7,385 nucleotides of DNA, from contig CAZSNT010000284.1 of the NCBI GenBank assembly GCA_964607765.1, positions 1 through 7,385 on the forward strand. Reading direction: 5' to 3'. How positions within the stretch are numbered: position 1 is the stretch's first letter; each line of letters begins with the position of its first letter. The notes beneath the pieces are model-generated. The model was not told where the DNA came from and ran no database searches. It saw nothing but the letters and a program-made list of their open reading frames with translations. Both the position numbers and the translations under genes were made by a program. Below are positions 6,989-7,385 of the stretch, piece after piece. The DNA is from CAZSNT01 sp964607765 (GTDB taxonomy: Bacteria; Verrucomicrobiota; Lentisphaeria; Oligosphaerales; JABHEG01).

Positions 6989-7111
6989 ATGGATGACGAC
7001 TCGCGACTCGCGTCTGATCGAGCTGTATCGCGGCCGCCCCATGCCCCTGAACCGCAGGAGCGGAACGGGTTCGCAATGTCTGCGATGGAAGCCGGCAATC
7101 GGCCCTGTTGA
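6989..7111 (+). pseudogene. 5' fragment of an unrecognised gene, disrupted by a 7-bp duplication
   Basis: GGAG at 6974-6977 precedes several starts: GTG 6983, ATG 6989 and ATG 6993. From ATG 6993 a stretch with nearly all third positions G/C reads MTTRDSRLIELYRGRPMPLN, then loses coding character after about 7055. The better-spaced ATG 6989 reads MDDDSR and only enters the good LIELYRGRPMPLN frame if one copy of the GACTCGC tandem pair (6998-7011) is removed. In the 6989 frame, translation runs to TGA 7109-7111 with a second coding-like stretch (RNGFAMSAMEAGNRP). I recognise no family. An overlapping ORF from ATG 6899 shares this frame and has a weak lipobox-like TGAC, but poor codon bias. 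Confidence 0.35.
6998..7011. repeat. GACTCGC tandem duplication
   Basis: Two exact adjacent 7-bp copies, GACTCGC at 6998-7004 and 7005-7011, right behind the candidate start codons. Seven is not a multiple of three, so gain or loss of a copy changes the frame. Confidence 0.6.
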
Positions 7112-7335
7112 GGACCGCCTGAAGCACCCCGTCATCCCGTGGAAGTCGAGTGCGTGGTCCCCGCGTTCGGGCCGGTGGAGTGGGTCAAGTACGTGCAGGC
7201 CGTCAACCCGGACTCCGAACTCGTGTGGATGTTCACAACATGGTCAACTCGAAGACCTTCCTCCTGATGTCGTTGGCGTGCCACTCTGATCCCCAAGCTG
7301 TCTTCGCACGCGGCACTGGGGCAGTGGGGGGGTAA
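7112..7335 (+). pseudogene. fragments of a decayed, unrecognised gene in two frames
   Basis: From about 7130, frame two is coding-like with high third-position G/C: HPVEVECVVPAFGPVEWVKYV, then AVNPDSELVWMFTT, up to a stop at 7265-7267. From about 7228 another frame takes over the coding character: NMVNSKTFLLMSLACHSDPQ…, ending at TAA 7333-7335, directly after a run of seven G (7326-7332). Placing one extra base near 7225 joins the two as …LVWMF-x-NMVNSKTFLL…, so they may be one gene with a frameshift, or two pieces joined by a deletion. The second piece is loosely reminiscent of the helical parts of large glycosidase-like proteins, but I cannot name a family. From 7336 to the window end I see no gene. 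Confidence 0.35.
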
Positions 7336-7385
7336 GCGTTAAGAATATCAGGTTCTGTCAAGTCCGTCTGCCGCCTCTTCTTTCG

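Noticed and set aside
6899..7111. Separate 70-aa lipoprotein overlapping the UroD-like stop codon
   Set aside because: The lipobox is atypical (TGAC), the first half has weak codon bias and no ribosome site is apparent; kept only as an alternative in the 6989-7111 entry.
1..7385. CRISPR array, tRNA, rRNA, insertion sequence or riboswitch
   Set aside because: No regularly spaced repeats, transposase-like translation, terminal inverted repeats or recognisable RNA consensus were seen by eye.

Overview
High-GC bacterial DNA with every credible gene on the + strand. Coding stretches show strong third-position G/C, starts are GTG or ATG behind GGAG-type ribosome sites, and the gaps are short (30 to 60 bases), as in one co-directional cluster. 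The gene content is a DUF4838 protein with a CBM9-like tail, two secreted beta-helix proteins of pectate-lyase type, the tail of a GH106/GH2-like glycosidase and a UroD-fold protein. This mix is typical of polysaccharide-degrading environmental lineages such as Planctomycetota, Lentisphaerota/Kiritimatiellota, Armatimonadota or Hydrogenedentota. That placement is inferred from gene style and is not proven.

Layout. 1-258: little that can be read; perhaps the tail of an upstream frame, plus small repeats. 259-~570: remnant of a small membrane protein. ~575-960: C-terminal remnant of a glycoside-hydrolase-like protein, joined to the membrane-protein remnant in a different frame and itself frameshifted near 826. 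942-1040: a possible 32-codon ORF that overlaps the next start. 1037-3346: intact secreted DUF4838 + CBM9-like protein (769 aa). 3377-4102: short secreted beta-helix protein (241 aa) that looks internally shortened. 4161-5806: double pectate-lyase-like beta-helix gene (GH55-like layout) broken near 5015-5030, with the middle apparently missing and the halves in different frames. 5859-6905: intact UroD-like protein (348 aa). 6906-7385: a ribosome site and the start of another gene that then breaks into short coding-like pieces in three frames.

How it fits together. The secreted DUF4838/CBM9 and beta-helix proteins would bind or act on polysaccharide outside the cytoplasm. The UroD-fold protein has no signal peptide and would act inside, perhaps as a corrinoid-type methyltransferase or on an unknown small molecule; its substrate cannot be read from sequence. 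No transporter or regulator is visible.

The most striking feature is a recurrent pattern. At least four genes look as if internal segments were removed or frames shifted while their ends are still recognisable, and two large neighbours stay intact. This could be real gene decay by deletion or a sequence-assembly artefact. I found no CRISPR array, tRNA, rRNA, insertion sequence or convincing new multi-gene system.
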